A DNA stretch of 6,898 nt from Rhodospirillales bacterium. GTDB lineage: Bacteria; Pseudomonadota; Alphaproteobacteria; ATCC43930; CGMCC-115725. Below are positions 5,792 through 6,898 of this stretch, piece by piece. The number at the start of each line of letters is the position of its first letter. Within the stretch, counting starts at the first letter, position 1. The position numbers and the translations under genes were made by a program. The notes under the pieces are model-generated. The model made no database searches, was not told the DNA's origin, and was given only the letters and a program-made list of their open reading frames with translations. Location: NCBI GenBank assembly GCA_015654725.1, contig JAATGI010000482.1, positions 1 through 6,898 of the forward strand. The letters are read 5' to 3'.

Positions 5792-6898
5792 AACGCTGCA
5801 TGAATTCGGGGCCAGCGAGCAAGGCCGCGGCTTTGAGCGGCGCGGGCGCGTCGTCGATTGCCGCCCGCGTATTGGCGGAGAGCGCGCCGCCATAGGCCGC
5901 GACGAGATTGTCCACGTCGAGCGGCGCGGCGGTTCCCGGCACCGGCGGCGCTTGCGGATCGAGAATCGTGATCGCCGTCGGGGCGGCGCCGTCCCGCTCG
6001 CTCGGCAATTTCCCCGAAGCGAGCCGGACCGCGAAATCGATGCGTTTGGTCATGGCATCGGAATTGAGCCAGACATCGCGCGTGTTCTTGTAGCCCTCGG
6101 GGGTCATGTAGCGATAAAGCGGCATGCCCATTTGGAAGAGCGTCGCCTGCAACGCGCGAGGATCGTCGATATGGACGCCGGCGAGCCGTACGGAAGAGAC
6201 GACATACTGATAGGGCGTCTTGAATTTGCGTGCGCCGGCGCCGGCCCAGAACCGCCGATCGTGGAACAAGGTCCCGAGCGTCTCGCGGATATCGCCGTTG
6301 CTGGCGAGGAAGCGGCTCGCCACCGTCTCGACCAGGCCGGGATCGGGCTGGTCGGCGACGAAATATTGCACCAGTTCGAAGGCAATGTGATGCGCGGTGG
6401 TCAGGCTGCCGGCCAGGATATCGAGCGCTTCTTCGCCTTCGCCAAGGCCTTGGCCCGTGATGGTATGGCCGAGGAAGGCCTTGTCGGAAAAATCGTGGCG
6501 CGATTCGTCGAAATAGAAGGCGCTGGGATCGATCGGCAACCCCCGCGCCAGGGCCGGGCGCGGAAAGCCCCAGCCGGTCAGGATATGCGCGAGGCTGATG
6601 ACGTCGGCCTGGCTGTAGCCGCCATTGACGCCAAGCGTATGGAGCTCCATCAGCTCGCGCGCGTAATTCTCGTTGATGCCCTTGTCGCCCGCGGGCGCTA
6701 CATTGAGCCAGTTATCGAGGTAGAACAGCATGGCCGGATGCTTGGCGGTGGCGGCCAGGAGATCGCGAAACCGGCCGAGCGCGTGGGGCCGGATCGCCGT
6801 CTCCTCGAACGAGCCGATCCACAGATAATCGAGGCCCTTTTCGGCGAAGATGTTGAAGTGATTGAACCAGAATTCCGTAATCATTTCTTCGAGTTGAC
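5790..6898 (-). CDS. DUF1800 family protein, 5'-truncated by window edge
   Basis: This is the C-terminal part, about 368 residues, of a DUF1800 protein; the frame stays open past ATG 6884 (the preceding codons read QLEE) to the window end, so that ATG is internal and perhaps 100-150 residues are missing. Numbering from that Met, family hallmarks are MITEFWFNHFN at the start, INENYARELMELHTLGV (70-86), the LTGWGF block (102-107) and the HDF..KAFLGHTI block (130-142). A C-terminal KFKTPYQYVVSSVR stretch precedes the tail. The biochemical function of the family is not established. It is typically found next to DUF1501, as here: the two genes are 9 nt apart in the same direction, so they probably work together. 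Any signal peptide would lie outside the window. Family call is firm, role unknown. Confidence 0.93.
   Translation of the reverse strand, partial: QLEEMITEFWFNHFNIFAEKGLDYLWIGSFEETAIRPHALGRFRDLLAATAKHPAMLFYLDNWLNVAPAGDKGINENYARELMELHTLGVNGGYSQADVISLAHILTGWGFPRPALARGLPIDPSAFYFDESRHDFSDKAFLGHTITGQGLGEGEEALDILAGSLTTAHHIAFELVQYFVADQPDPGLVETVASRFLASNGDIRETLGTLFHDRRFWAGAGARKFKTPYQYVVSSVRLAGVHIDDPRALQATLFQMGMPLYRYMTPEGYKNTRDVWLNSDAMTKRIDFAVRLASGKLPSERDGAAPTAITILDPQAPPVPGTAAPLDVDNLVAAYGGALSANTRAAIDDAPAPLKAAALLAGPEFMQR

Overview
This GC-rich window (roughly 60-65 % G+C by eye, strong G/C third-position bias) looks like a chromosomal segment from a Gram-negative proteobacterium, most likely an alphaproteobacterium. 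The Gram-negative assignment rests on a trans-envelope capsule-type polysaccharide export cassette; the finer placement is inference from base composition and protein style. I see no rRNA, tRNA, insertion sequence, CRISPR array, integrase or phage gene.

Layout. Positions 2-1474 (+) hold the C-terminal 490 residues of a flavin-dependent GMC oxidoreductase whose N-terminus lies before the window. After a 6-nt gap everything else is on the minus strand. Read in the direction of transcription (right to left) the order is: a DUF1800 protein (6898-5790, N-terminus beyond the window), a DUF1501 protein with a twin-arginine-type leader (5780-4533), a 116-nt intergenic gap, an ABC-2 permease of the KpsM/CtrC/BexB type (4416-3361), a KpsT-like ABC nucleotide-binding subunit (3364-2717) and a KpsE/CtrB/BexC-type polysaccharide co-polymerase (2716-1481).

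The three export genes are packed as a translationally coupled unit: an ATGA overlap joins permease and ATPase, and TAG-ATG abutment joins ATPase and co-polymerase. Together they should form the inner-membrane part of an ABC-dependent polysaccharide exporter. No outer-membrane polysaccharide channel (KpsD/CtrA/BexD), glycosyltransferase or lipid-linker (KpsC/KpsS) gene is present here. DUF1800 and DUF1501 form a second tight pair, 9 nt apart, a combination commonly seen in bacterial genomes but of unknown function.

The most unusual observation is that the ATP-binding subunit keeps the length and family landmarks of KpsT/BexA/CtrD but has lost Walker A, the ABC signature and the Walker B glutamate. 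It is an intact frame inside a coupled operon, so it looks like a pseudo-ATPase rather than a decaying gene. Its permease partner also carries an extra N-terminal domain of about 100 residues that canonical KpsM proteins lack. The two oddities may be linked.
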